A model generated the notes under the pieces. It did not search any database. It worked only from the letters and a program-made list of their open reading frames with translations, and was not told the origin of the DNA. DNA of 64,000 nucleotides, taken from the NCBI RefSeq assembly GCF_017355525.1, contig NZ_CP067395.1, positions 5,778,501 to 5,842,500 of the forward strand, given 5' to 3'. Below, in pieces: positions 11,174 through 19,319 of this stretch (its first letter is position 1; the number at the start of each line of letters is the position of its first letter). This DNA comes from Lysobacter enzymogenes (GTDB lineage: Bacteria; Pseudomonadota; Gammaproteobacteria; Xanthomonadales; Xanthomonadaceae). A program made the translations under genes and the position numbers.

Positions 11174-12532
11174 TCAGGGCAGCGCGTCGGGAAGGGTATC
11201 GTGTTGAGCGTCGCCGTACAGGTCGCGGCGGCGGATGCGCTCGGGGATGAAGTGGCAGGCGAAGGTGCTGCCGCGGCCGACTTCGCTGGCGATTTCCAGG
11301 CGCGCCTGATGCAGGTGCAGCACGTGTTTGACGATCGACAGGCCCAGGCCGGTGCCGCCGCTCTCGCGCGAACGGCTGGTCGAGACGCGGTAGAAGCGCT
11401 CGGTGATGCGCGGCAGGTGCGCGGCCGGAATGCCGTAGCCGCTGTCGATCACCTCCAGCACCGCGCCGCGGACGATGCCGGCGCTTTCGGGGCGGAAGCG
11501 GATGCGAATGGTGCCGCCGGCGGGCGTGTAGCGGATCGCGTTGCCGACCAGGTTCGAGAACGCGCTGTGCAGTTCCTTGTTCGAACCGAACAGGTCGACG
11601 CCGGCCAGATCGTCCATCGCGATCTCGTGCCGCCCCTGGCTCAGCGCATTGGCCTCGCGCTTGAGCGTGGCCAGCATCGAGGACATCGACACGTTTTCCT
11701 CGGCCGGCAGGCTGTCCTGCGACTCCAGCCGCGACAGCGTCAGCAGGTCTTCGACCAACTGGGTCATGCGCTGCGACTGGCGCTGCATCTCGGCCAGCAT
11801 CGGCGCCCAGTCCGGGTGTTCCTCCGGGTCGAGCATGTCGAGATAGCCGTGGACCACGGTCAGCGGCGTGCGCAGCTCGTGCGAGACGTTGGCGACGAAG
11901 TCGCGGCGCATCTGTTCGAGCTGGAGCATGCGGCTGACGTCGCGCGCGACCAGCAGCCACAGGTTTTCCGAGTACGGGATCAGGCGCAGGCTCAGGGTCA
12001 CCGCCGGATTCCACGGCGAGGCCGCTTCCAGCGGCTCGGCGTTGCGGCCGGACGCGAGCCAGTGCGAGATCTGCAACGGCTGCAAACGGTCGACCACCGG
12101 CCCGCCGATATCGCGCGGATAGCGCAGGCCGAACAGGCCGGTGGCGGCTTCGTTGAACCACTGGATGCGCTGGCTGTTGCGTTCCACCACCACGATCGCG
12201 TCGGGCATCGCCGCCGCGGCGGCGCGGTAGGCGCGCAGCATTTCGATCAGGCGGCGTTTGCGCCCGCGCATCTCGGCCTGGCTGCGGTGCAGCAGCCGGT
12301 CGAGTTCGTTCCAGATGCCTTCGCCGAGCGGCGGGGTCAGGCGCTGGCGCGCGGTCAGCCGGATCAAGACCCGGCGCAGCCGCCAGTAATGCCAGGCGAC
12401 CACGCCGATCGCGGCGGCGGTGACGATGGGCCAGGGATAGCCGACCAGGATGCCGAGTACGGCGGCGCCGACCAGGATCAGGGCGAGCTGTCCGAGCGTA
12501 CGGAACCAGGCGGAGCGTGCGCGCGGTGGCAT
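11174..12532 (-). CDS. phoR: Phosphate regulon sensor histidine kinase PhoR
   Basis: A 452-residue membrane histidine kinase that senses phosphate status through the Pst system and phosphorylates PhoB. Two hydrophobic helices lie at about residues 12-48, with almost no periplasmic loop, as in PhoR. A PAS-like segment follows (MPDAIVVVERNSQRIQWFN), then the H box DFVANVSHELRTPLTVVHGY, the N box HSAFSNLVGNAIRYTP, and the G boxes VIDSGYGIPAAH and GGTGLGLSIVKHVL. It starts 9 nt after phoB. Its role rests on this neighbourhood (phoB, ppk1, ppx) as well as on the domains. Confidence 0.94.
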   Translation of the reverse strand: MPPRARSAWFRTLGQLALILVGAAVLGILVGYPWPIVTAAAIGVVAWHYWRLRRVLIRLTARQRLTPPLGEGIWNELDRLLHRSQAEMRGRKRRLIEMLRAYRAAAAAMPDAIVVVERNSQRIQWFNEAATGLFGLRYPRDIGGPVVDRLQPLQISHWLASGRNAEPLEAASPWNPAVTLSLRLIPYSENLWLLVARDVSRMLQLEQMRRDFVANVSHELRTPLTVVHGYLDMLDPEEHPDWAPMLAEMQRQSQRMTQLVEDLLTLSRLESQDSLPAEENVSMSSMLATLKREANALSQGRHEIAMDDLAGVDLFGSNKELHSAFSNLVGNAIRYTPAGGTIRIRFRPESAGIVRGAVLEVIDSGYGIPAAHLPRITERFYRVSTSRSRESGGTGLGLSIVKHVLHLHQARLEIASEVGRGSTFACHFIPERIRRRDLYGDAQHDTLPDALP

Positions 12533-12541
12533 GCCCTCAGC

Positions 12542-13249
12542 TTACGCGGCGAGTGAGGCAGAAAAACGATAGCCCGCCCCGCGCACGGTCTGGACCATGC
12601 CGTCGAGCCGGTGCGGCTCCAGCGTCTTGCGCAGGCGGCGGATGTGCACGTCGACGGTGCGCTCCTCCACGTACACGCTGCCGCCCCAGACATGGTCGAG
12701 CAGTTGGGTGCGCGAATAGACGCGTTCGGGGTGGGTCATGAAGAAATGCAGCAGGCGGTACTCGGTCGGGCCGATCTGGACCGGCTGGTCGCCGCCGTCG
12801 ACCTGGGCGAACACCCGGTGGGCGGCGCCGTCGATGCGCAGCGGGCCGACGCCGACGCTGCCGTCCTCGTCGTCCTCGCGCGAACGGCGCAGCACGGCGC
12901 GGATGCGGGCGAGCAGCTCGCGCGCCGAGAACGGCTTGACGACGTAGTCGTCGACGCCGGCTTCCAGGCCGCCGACGCGGTCGTTCTCCTCGCCGCGCGC
13001 GGTCAGCATGATGATCGGAATCTCACGCGTCAGCGATTCCTTGCGCCAGCGCCGGGCCAGCTCCAGGCCGCTGGTGCCCGGGAGCATCCAGTCCAGCAGG
13101 ATCAGGTCCGGCACGCGGTCGGCGATCGCGGCCTGGGCTTCGCGGGCGTCGCCGGCGTGCACGGGATCGTATTCGCCCTTGCGCAGGGCAAAGGACACCA
13201 TGTCGCGGATGGCGGGTTCGTCTTCGACTATCAGGATGCGCTTCTGCAC
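12542..13249 (-). CDS. phoB: Phosphate regulon response regulator PhoB
   Basis: A 235-residue OmpR-class response regulator. The receiver domain has acidic E9/D10, phospho-acceptor D53 ([10 protein letters not shown]), T83 and K105 (YVVKPF). The winged-helix DNA-binding domain shows [20 protein letters not shown] and [19 protein letters not shown], close to PhoB. The start is GTG (13247-13249). It heads the phoB-phoR-ppk1-ppx operon, and a PHO-box-like repeat lies 65-82 nt upstream, consistent with autoactivation under phosphate starvation. Confidence 0.95.
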   Translation of the reverse strand: MQKRILIVEDEPAIRDMVSFALRKGEYDPVHAGDAREAQAAIADRVPDLILLDWMLPGTSGLELARRWRKESLTREIPIIMLTARGEENDRVGGLEAGVDDYVVKPFSARELLARIRAVLRRSREDDEDGSVGVGPLRIDGAAHRVFAQVDGGDQPVQIGPTEYRLLHFFMTHPERVYSRTQLLDHVWGGSVYVEERTVDVHIRRLRKTLEPHRLDGMVQTVRGAGYRFSASLAA

Positions 13250-13313
13250 ACGGTCACCGAGGGGAGGCGGGGAGGGGTTCGTCCCTGAAACCGCGCCAGT
13301 ACACTACCGTTTT

Positions 13314-13331
13314 ATGACGTACCCATGACAC
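13314..13331 (-). promoter_or_regulatory. Candidate PHO box upstream of phoB
   Basis: Read on the minus strand this is GTGTCATGGGTACGTCAT: two GTCAT half-sites whose starts are 11 nt apart, the spacing of the known PHO box (two CTGTCAT half-sites 11 nt apart). About 8 nt downstream is TAGTGT, a plausible -10, so the box overlaps the -35 region as in PhoB-activated promoters. This is inferred from pattern alone. Confidence 0.5.
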
Positions 13332-13784
13332 GGGACGGGCGGCATTGTCCCCCAGGCCTTGTCGCCCGTGTGTGCACGGGCGGGCGCGATCGCCCAAGCG
13401 GGGCGGGGACTTGCGTCGGCGGGCGGGGATTTCGGCAGCGTTCGGCGCGAGATCGGCGACGTGGCGACTTTGGCGGCCAGGTTACATCGCCGTGGCAGCC
13501 ACGCGGCGGCGCGGCGACCGTTTCGGGACGCCGGGCGGGCCTGTATTCGGGCTAGGCGCAGCGCTGCGGCCGGACGGTTCGATATCGCGCCGTATGGTCG
13601 CGCCGGCCGAGGCCGGGCTGCCTTGGTTCAGACGCAACGAAGGGGCAAACCCACCCGGCGATCCGCGAAATCGGCCGATCCGGTCAAGCCGGCGGAATGC
13701 CACGCCCGCGGACAGCGGTCTGCAAGGTGTCGCGGATCGGGTCGCGTGCGCGGAGCGAGAGCGTCCTCAGACACCCTCGGGCGC
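13332..13784. other. Long gap without a recognised gene
   Basis: About 450 nt of very G+C-rich sequence between the phoB promoter and the 3' end of the TPR gene. Open frames cross it on both strands, but their translations are arginine/alanine-rich and motif-free, as expected of G+C-rich non-coding DNA. No tRNA, terminator or repeat was recognised. Confidence 0.5.
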
Positions 13785-14297
13785 TCACCACTGCCCCGAT
13801 GCCGGTGGGCGCAGCCGGGTTTTCAGGAAATCGAAGTACTTGGGCGAATCTTCGGCGAAGATCTCCGCACCGCCGCCCATGTACGCCCGGGCCAGCTCAT
13901 CCGCGGCCCGGTCCAGATGGCCGAGTTCGAACTGGCACTGGCCAAGCCGCAAGTGCAGGAATGGATTGCCGATCGCCTCGGGGAAATGCATCGCGGTGGT
14001 CAGATTGTCGCGCCCGGCCTGGAAGTCGCCGGCGAGGAAGTTGGCGTCGCCGACGGCGGCGAGTATCCAGGTGCCTGCGTCCCAGTCGGTCTTCGGCTCA
14101 GGCAACAGGTCGAAGGCCTGCCAATACCGGTCCAGCGCTTCGGCAAAGTGCCCGTCCTTCGCTAGTTCGTCGCCTTGAGCGCACAGTCGCTTGATCTGCG
14201 CGTGGATCGCGTCGTCCAGCGCCGGGGCGGCCTGCGCCGGTTCGGCGGCGCGTGCGGCCGGCCTGTCTTGCTTCTTCTTGAACCAGCCGAAGACCAT
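13785..14297 (-). CDS. TPR-like protein of unknown function
   Basis: A 170-residue soluble protein. After a basic N-terminus (VFGWFKKKQ) and an Ala/Pro-rich linker, helical pairs resembling tetratricopeptide repeats run from about residue 30: GDELAKDGHFAEALDRYWQA, WILAAVGDANFLAGDFQAG and HLRLGQCQFELGHLDRAADE. TPR proteins bind partners; no catalytic motif is present. The ATG at 14297 has AGGGAA upstream and was preferred to an upstream in-frame ATG with no ribosome site. It stands alone between phoB and bepA, so the context gives little help. Confidence 0.75.
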   Translation of the reverse strand: MVFGWFKKKQDRPAARAAEPAQAAPALDDAIHAQIKRLCAQGDELAKDGHFAEALDRYWQAFDLLPEPKTDWDAGTWILAAVGDANFLAGDFQAGRDNLTTAMHFPEAIGNPFLHLRLGQCQFELGHLDRAADELARAYMGGGAEIFAEDSPKYFDFLKTRLRPPASGQW

Positions 14298-14397
14298 CGT
14301 GCGTTCCCTGTGTGTTGCGCCAGTGCATCGCCCCGGCCGCATTTTGGTCCCCATCGCTGCCGTAGCGGCGCCCGTGGCGCCCGCGCCCGGCGCGGCC

Positions 14398-16035
14398 TTA
14401 CTGCTTGCGCAAATCCTCGTCCCGCACGCCCTGCCGCTTGAGTTCGAGCACCGTCGGGGTGATCGCGGCGATGCGCGCCTCGATCCGGGCGCGGGCGTAG
14501 TAGTCCAGGTCCGGCTGGCGCTTGAGGTTGTTGAGCTGGACCAGGGCCTGCTCGGGCCGGCCGCGCAGGTAGGCGGCTTCGGCGTAGGCCTCGCCGGCGC
14601 GGACCTTGTCGCCGGCGATCTCGCAGGCGCGAGCGAAGCTCTGCTGCAGCAGCGGGTCGTCGGAATACGCGCCCAGCAGCGGCCGCAGCACCGCCTGCGC
14701 GCGCTGGCCGGCGGCGGCGGTGGCGCGGTCGTTGAGGACCTTGGCGTAGCTCAGCGCGACCGCGCGGTTGTTCGGGCTCTGCCGCAGCAGGCTGTCGAAG
14801 CGGGCGTCGGCGGCGGCGTGCTTGCCGGCCTGGGCCTCGGCTTCGCCCATCGCCAGGCTCAGCCACAGCTGGCCGGGATGCTTGCGCAGCAGTTCGGTCA
14901 GGGTGTCGCTGGCGGCGGCGGTCTGGTTGCCGCGCAGTTGCGCCAGGGCCAGGCCGTAGCGCTTGGCGTCGGTGTCCAGGCCGAGCTTTTCGTACTCGCG
15001 CAGCGCATCGCGCGGCGAATTGGCGCTGAGTACCCGGGTGCGCTCGCGCGCGTACTCGAACACGCCGGTGCCGCCGGCGCTGAGGCCGGCGTCGCTGAGC
15101 TTGATTCCGTTCGGCAGCAGCGGATTGTCGGTGCCGGCCGCGTTCGGCGGCAGGGTGAACGGGGTCTTCGGGATGCGCTCGACCAGGGTCGCGTTCGGCG
15201 TGGCGGTGATCGCGGTGATGCTGTTCTTGGCCGCGATCTGCTCGGCGCGCTCCTTGGCTTCGCTGATGCGGGTGGTGGTGACCGGGTGGGTCATCAGGTA
15301 ATCGGGCGTCTCGCCGTACCAGTTGGCCTTGTTGCTGCGGGTCGCCAGCTGCATGCGCTGGAAGAAGCCGGCCATCGCCCCGGTGTCGTAGTTGCTGCGG
15401 TACAGGGTCTGGATGCCGATGCGGTCGGCTTCGGATTCGTTCGAGCGGGTGTAGTTGATCTGGCGCTGCTGCATCAGGCCCAGGCCCGAGGTGATCGCGG
15501 CCATGGTCGCGTCGTCGCTGGAATTGCCGCCGGCGCTCTGCGCGGCGACGATCGCGCCGAGCATCGCCAGCAGGATCGGCAACTGGTCGCGCTGGGCGCG
15601 CTCGACCCCGCGCAGCACGTGCTGCTGGGTGACGTGGGCGATTTCGTGCGAGAGCACCGCCGCGACTTCGTCTTCCTTCTCGGCGGTCAGCACCAGGCCC
15701 GAGTTGACCCCGATGTAGCCGCCGAGGGTCGCGAACGCGTTGATCTGGCGCTCGCGCAGCATGAAGAAGGTGAAAGGCTGGCGCGGCTTGTCGCTGTTGG
15801 CGGCCAGGCGGGTGCCGAGGGTGTCGAGCCAGCTGTCGATCAGCGGGTCTTCGAGCAGGTAGTCGTAGTGACGCAGCTGCGCCAGCATCATCGAGCCGTA
15901 TTCGCGCTGCTTGGCCGGGGTCAGCAGTTCCCCGGCCGAGGAGCCGATGTCGGGCAGCTTGCTCTCCTGCGCGCCGGCGCAGACGCTGCCCAGGGCGAGA
16001 GTGACGGCGGCGGTGAGCAGGGCGATGCGGCGCAA
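14398..16035 (-). CDS. bepA: BepA-type periplasmic metalloprotease with TPR tail
   Basis: A 545-residue M48 zinc protease with a Sec signal peptide (cleavage near CAGAQ, residues 20-23). The catalytic zinc motif HEIAH is within AAVLSHEIAHVTQQH, and the third ligand is probably the Glu in SNESEADRIG. The C-terminal 250 residues are TPR-like helices. E. coli BepA (487 residues) helps assemble and clear outer-membrane LptD; the domain order is the same here. The start is TTG with GAGGAAT upstream, and an ATG-started protein would lose the signal. It is divergent from grxC. Confidence 0.88.
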   Translation of the reverse strand: MRRIALLTAAVTLALGSVCAGAQESKLPDIGSSAGELLTPAKQREYGSMMLAQLRHYDYLLEDPLIDSWLDTLGTRLAANSDKPRQPFTFFMLRERQINAFATLGGYIGVNSGLVLTAEKEDEVAAVLSHEIAHVTQQHVLRGVERAQRDQLPILLAMLGAIVAAQSAGGNSSDDATMAAITSGLGLMQQRQINYTRSNESEADRIGIQTLYRSNYDTGAMAGFFQRMQLATRSNKANWYGETPDYLMTHPVTTTRISEAKERAEQIAAKNSITAITATPNATLVERIPKTPFTLPPNAAGTDNPLLPNGIKLSDAGLSAGGTGVFEYARERTRVLSANSPRDALREYEKLGLDTDAKRYGLALAQLRGNQTAAASDTLTELLRKHPGQLWLSLAMGEAEAQAGKHAAADARFDSLLRQSPNNRAVALSYAKVLNDRATAAAGQRAQAVLRPLLGAYSDDPLLQQSFARACEIAGDKVRAGEAYAEAAYLRGRPEQALVQLNNLKRQPDLDYYARARIEARIAAITPTVLELKRQGVRDEDLRKQ

Positions 16036-16363
16036 GCGGGATTCCTCGGTGGCGTCCGCGCGGGCGGATGCGGAAAGACGGGCGGAACAGGATCAACGTT
16101 ACGGCGGCCGGTACGGGGTCGAGCGTCTCGCCGCAGCGGCCCCGGCAGGATGCCGCCGGGCGGCGACGAGGGCGTGAACCCGCGGTTAATTCCGGCCGCG
16201 ACCTCGCCCACCGCGTCCGCCCGCGCCACCCTGCCGTGCGCCCGCGACCCGACGCAAGCGTATTGCGCCGCGACGGACTGCGTTCCACCGGCACGCTTTA
16301 AACTGCCCCGGCGAGTGTCCATATCCGACACCAGCCCCTTCCCGAAGTTTCCGGAGAACCGTT
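16036..16363. other. Divergent promoter region between bepA and grxC
   Basis: This 328-nt gap must hold promoters for both flanking genes. A purine-rich GGAG at 16352-16355 serves grxC. I see no clear -35/-10 pair, repeat or RNA. Confidence 0.45.
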
Positions 16364-16648
16364 TTGAGCGACACCGCCTCCACCCCGACGCCGGCGATCG
16401 TGATCTATACCACCGCGATCTGCCCGTACTGCGTCGCCGCCAAGAATTTCCTCAAGAGCAAGGGCCAGACCTGGAGCGAGGTGCGCATCGACCTGGATCC
16501 GGCCGAGCGCGAGAAGATGGTCGCGCGCACCAAGCGCACCAGCGTGCCGCAGATCTTCGTCGGCGACACCCATGTCGGCGGCTACGACGACATGATGGCG
16601 CTGCACCGCGCCGGCGGCCTCGAGCCCCTGCTCGCGGGTGGCGCATGA
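16364..16648 (+). CDS. grxC: Glutaredoxin 3
   Basis: A 94-residue dithiol glutaredoxin, reducing protein disulfides with glutathione. The active site is C20-P-Y-C23 (TTAICPYCVAAKNFL), followed by the GSH-binding TSVPQIFVGDTHVGGYDD with the cis-Pro. The start is TTG with GGAG about 8 nt upstream; no other start fits before the fold. The stop overlaps the next gene (ATGA, 16645-16648), coupling it to an AhpD-like protein. Confidence 0.93.
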   Translation: MSDTASTPTPAIVIYTTAICPYCVAAKNFLKSKGQTWSEVRIDLDPAEREKMVARTKRTSVPQIFVGDTHVGGYDDMMALHRAGGLEPLLAGGA

Positions 16649-17046
16649 GCGGCGCCGACGAGCAGGCGCAGAAGGACCGCGTCGCCGAATTCACCGCGTT
16701 CCGCAAGCGCATGAACGAACGCATCCTGGCCGAGCCCAACCAGGTCGTGCGGCGTTTCTTCGCCCTCGACACTCAGACCTATCAGGCCGGCGCGCTCGAC
16801 GTGAAGACCAAGGAGCTGCTGGGCCTGGTCGCGTCCCTGGTGCTGCGCTGCGACGACTGCATCAGCTACCACGTCGCCCAGTGCAAGGAAGCCGGGGTGA
16901 ACCGCGACGAGATGTTCGAGACCTTCTCGGTCGGCCTGGTGGTCGGCGGCTCGATCGTGATCCCGCATTTGCGCCGCGCGGTCGATTTCCTCGACCAGCT
17001 CGAAGCCGGCGAATCGGCGGCGCCCGCCGCCCACGACCACGGCTGA
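16645..17046 (+). CDS. Carboxymuconolactone decarboxylase/AhpD-like protein
   Basis: A 133-residue member of the CMD/AhpD superfamily. The AhpD-type redox signature is complete: E57, C69-x-x-C72 and H76 in LRCDDCISYHV, after the conserved KTKELLGLVASLVLR helix. In AhpD this site gives peroxidase or disulfide-reductase activity, so a thiol-redox role is more likely than decarboxylation. It overlaps grxC by 4 bases; a glutaredoxin could be its reductant, which is an inference from the coupling. A REP pair follows. Confidence 0.85.
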   Translation: MSGADEQAQKDRVAEFTAFRKRMNERILAEPNQVVRRFFALDTQTYQAGALDVKTKELLGLVASLVLRCDDCISYHVAQCKEAGVNRDEMFETFSVGLVVGGSIVIPHLRRAVDFLDQLEAGESAAPAAHDHG

Positions 17047-17051
17047 GCCCT

Positions 17052-17206
17052 TGTAGGAGCGGCGCGAGCCGCGACCGCGCCAGCGCAACTACTACGAAAC
17101 TCCCGCAGACCGGCGCCACGCCGGTCTCGCGGTTTTGGAAGACCCGGGCGCTTCGGGCTTGCGTCGCAGCCGCAATGGCGCGGTCGCGGCTTGCGCCGCT
17201 CCTACA
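17052..17206. repeat. REP pair, inverted, with about 105-nt spacer
   Basis: The arm at 17052-17076 (TGTAGGAGCGGCGCGAGCCG plus CGACC) and the reverse-complement arm at 17182-17206 (one difference, TTGCGCC for CTCGCGCC) bracket a spacer. The spacer contains the dyad GACCGGC/GCCGGTC near 17110-17131. This and nearby sequence account for most of the 344-nt gap before icd. Confidence 0.75.
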
Positions 17207-17308
17207 GGGGCGGCGGCCGGGCTTCACTCAATCGGGCGGGTTGGCCCCGTTCACCGCGATCCGGCCCGGCCCAGTACGGCCGCGAATGCAGGCCGGGGCC
17301 GCTTCCGG

Positions 17309-17314
17309 CATAAT
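17309..17314 (+). promoter_or_regulatory. Candidate -10 of the isocitrate dehydrogenase gene
   Basis: CATAAT, 77 nt before the start codon, in the context GGCATAATTGTGCGG. Only the hexamer is convincing; no matching -35 was seen. Confidence 0.3.
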
Positions 17315-17390
17315 TGTGCGGTTAACACCGTTCGATTCGTGCGCCGGGCCACAGCGCCGGCGCCCGCCCTACTGCTGGAAGAATTCCCTC

Positions 17391-18404
17391 ATGACGCAAA
17401 CGATTACGGTCATCCGTGGCGACGGCATCGGCCCGGAGATCATGGACGCCACCCTGCACGTGCTCGACGCGATGAACGTCGGTCTGAGCTACGAGTTCGC
17501 CGACGCCGGCCTCGTCGCCCTGGAAAAGCACGGCGAGCTGCTGCCCGCGGCGACCATGGATTCGATCCGCAAGAACCGCATCGCCCTCAAGAGCCCGCTG
17601 ACCACCCCGGTCGGCGAAGGCTTCAGCTCGATCAACGTCGAACTGCGCAAGCGCTTCGACCTGTACGCCAACGTGCGTCCGGCCAAGTCGTTCCCGAACA
17701 CCAAGTCGCGCTTCCCCTCGGGCGTGGACCTGATCACGGTGCGCGAGAACACCGAAGGCGCGTACATCGGCGAAGGTCAGACCCTGTCGGAAGACGGCGA
17801 GACCGCGATGCTGACCCAGAAGATCACCCGCCGCGGCTCCGAGCGCATCGTCCGCTACGCCTTCGACCTGGCCCGCAAGACCGGCCGCAAGAAGGTCACC
17901 GTGGTGCACAAGGCCAACATCCTGAAGTCGACCTCGGGCCTGTTCCTGAAGACCGCGCGCGAAGTGGCGCAGCAGTATCCCGACATCCAGTGCAACGAGA
18001 TGATCGTGGACAACACCTGCATGCAGCTGGTGATGCGTCCGGAGCAGTTCGACATCATCGTCACCACCAACCTGTTCGGCGACATCATCTCCGACCTGTG
18101 CGCCGGCCTCGTCGGCGGCCTCGGCCTCGCGCCGGGCGCCAACATCGGCACCGATGCGGCGATCTTCGAAGCCGTGCACGGCTCGGCGCCGGACATCGCC
18201 GGCAAGGGCATCGCCAATCCGTGCGCTTTGCTGCTCGGCGCGGCGCAGATGCTCGACCACCTCGGCCAGCCGGACAAGGCGACCAAGCTGCGCGAGGCGA
18301 TCATCGCCACGCTCGAAGCCAAGGATTCGCTGACCCCGGACCTCGGCGGCGACGGCAATACGATGTCGTTCGCCAAGGCCATCGCCGGCCGCGCGGCCGC
18401 CTGA
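17391..18404 (+). CDS. Isocitrate dehydrogenase, short NAD-type (isocitrate/isopropylmalate dehydrogenase family)
   Basis: A 337-residue beta-decarboxylating dehydrogenase, oxidising isocitrate to 2-oxoglutarate in the TCA cycle. Family motifs are TVIRGDGIGPEIMDA at the N-terminus, the substrate loop TTPVGEGFSSINVELRKRFD, LITVRENTEGAYIGEG, and the metal-binding NLFGDIISDLCAGLVGGLG. The S-x-N phosphoregion and length match the homodimeric NAD enzymes of xanthomonads and mitochondria rather than the 416-residue NADP E. coli Icd. Isopropylmalate or homoisocitrate specificity is less likely because no leu or lys genes are near. A strong terminator follows. Confidence 0.88.
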   Translation: MTQTITVIRGDGIGPEIMDATLHVLDAMNVGLSYEFADAGLVALEKHGELLPAATMDSIRKNRIALKSPLTTPVGEGFSSINVELRKRFDLYANVRPAKSFPNTKSRFPSGVDLITVRENTEGAYIGEGQTLSEDGETAMLTQKITRRGSERIVRYAFDLARKTGRKKVTVVHKANILKSTSGLFLKTAREVAQQYPDIQCNEMIVDNTCMQLVMRPEQFDIIVTTNLFGDIISDLCAGLVGGLGLAPGANIGTDAAIFEAVHGSAPDIAGKGIANPCALLLGAAQMLDHLGQPDKATKLREAIIATLEAKDSLTPDLGGDGNTMSFAKAIAGRAAA

Positions 18405-18432
18405 GCCGACGCGACGCCAGCGATGCACCGCG

Positions 18433-18464
18433 ACGGGGCGCCTCAGGGCGCCCCGTTCGTTTTT
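18433..18464 (+). terminator. Rho-independent terminator after isocitrate dehydrogenase
   Basis: A 10-bp perfect stem (ACGGGGCGCC, 18433-18442, with GGCGCCCCGT, 18447-18456) and a 4-nt TCAG loop, followed by TCGTTTTT. Confidence 0.88.
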
Positions 18465-18630
18465 GCGGCGCGCCGCACGCCCGTGCGCGGCGCGCGGCGC
18501 TAGGCTCCTGCGGCGAGATCGGACAGGTCGCCGTCGACTGTCCGAAGGGGCCGCGCCTGTTCCTGTGCATCGCCGCGCAAGCGGCGGCGACCCCGCATTC
18601 CGGCGGTCAGGTTCGCATCGAGGAAGGTCA

Positions 18631-18867
18631 ATGAAGATCAGGAAGATGAAAGGCCGGGTGTTGGCGCTGCTGGCGATCGCGCTGATGGGCGCGGCCGGCA
18701 CGGTCGCGGCGATTCCGGCGCCGGGCACTTGCACCGCGGCCAATCAGGGCCAGCGCGTGCGCGAGTACAACTCGGACAACAGCTCGCGCATCTACATGTG
18801 CGACGACGGGTTTTGGCAGACGTATGCGATCTGCGACAAGTACGGCCGCTGCATCGTGGTGATCTGA
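18631..18867 (+). CDS. Small secreted cysteine-containing protein of unknown function
   Basis: A 78-residue protein with a clear Sec signal: basic start (KIRKMKGR), hydrophobic core (VLALLAIALMGAAG) and AxA site near TVAA. The mature part is only about 51 residues and has four cysteines (GTCTAAN, YMCDDG, AICDKYGRC), enough for two disulfides. AGGAAGG lies 6 nt before the ATG, so translation looks strong. It sits alone between two nearly identical terminators (18433 and 18902). I do not recognise the family. A secreted inhibitor, toxin-like peptide or envelope protein are all possible; nothing in the sequence chooses among them. Confidence 0.75.
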   Translation: MKIRKMKGRVLALLAIALMGAAGTVAAIPAPGTCTAANQGQRVREYNSDNSSRIYMCDDGFWQTYAICDKYGRCIVVI

Positions 18868-18901
18868 AGCCGCGCGGGCCCAAGCGGCCGCGGTGGTTTC
18901 G

Positions 18902-18933
18902 ACGGGGCGCCTTCGGGCGCCCTGTTTGTTTTT
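18902..18933 (+). terminator. Rho-independent terminator after the small secreted protein
   Basis: Stem ACGGGGCGCC with GGCGCCCTGT (one G-T pair) and a TTCG loop, followed by TTGTTTTT. It is almost the same sequence as the terminator at 18433. Confidence 0.85.
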
Positions 18934-18949
18934 GGGGATGGGGCGGCCC

Positions 18950-19208
18950 TCACCCCAACCCCTCTCCCGCAAGCGGGAGAGGGGCTTCAAGCAGGTGCGT
19001 CGCTTGCTGTCCCTTCTTCCGCTTGCGGGAGAAGCTGCCCCGAAGGGGCGGATGAGGGCAGCCACCCTGCGCAGCATCTGGCTGGCCCGTTCCCCGGCCC
19101 GAACGCACAGCGTTCGGGCGTTCGGTGGCGCGCGAGCCAGTGGCTCGCAAACGCGCCCCTCACCCCGCTAGCGGGAGAAGGTGGCCCGAAGGGCCGGATG
19201 AGGGCCTC
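18950..19208. repeat. Mosaic of intergenic repeat elements
   Basis: Three repeat families are joined here. First, 18950-19057 begins GCCCTCACCCC and ends GGATGAGGGC, with inner hairpins such as CTCTCCCGCAAGCGGGAGAG. Second, about 19094-19160 is one copy of the CCGGCCCGAACGC...TGGCTCGCAA unit that forms the 72-bp tandem array at 35072. Third, about 19153-19206 is a short element again running from CCCTCACCCCG to GGATGAGGGC. No open frame looks real. This fills most of the 452-nt gap before the antiporter gene. Confidence 0.65.
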
Positions 19209-19319
19209 CGGCGCCCCAGTCAGCATTTATCCCGCCACAGCATTCCACCCCCGGCACTCGACAGAACTGTGTGCTGCACTGCAAAATCGCACGGTTTTCA
19301 AATCCATCTGGATGAAGCG

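Noticed and set aside
7496..12556. A 1,686-codon plus-strand frame opposite ppx-ppk1-phoR
   Set aside because: Antisense shadow produced by G+C-rich codon bias; no domain is recognisable, and the minus-strand genes are certain.
13345..14178. Plus-strand frames across the phoB-TPR gap
   Set aside because: No motifs, Arg-rich composition, and overlap with the real TPR gene on the other strand.
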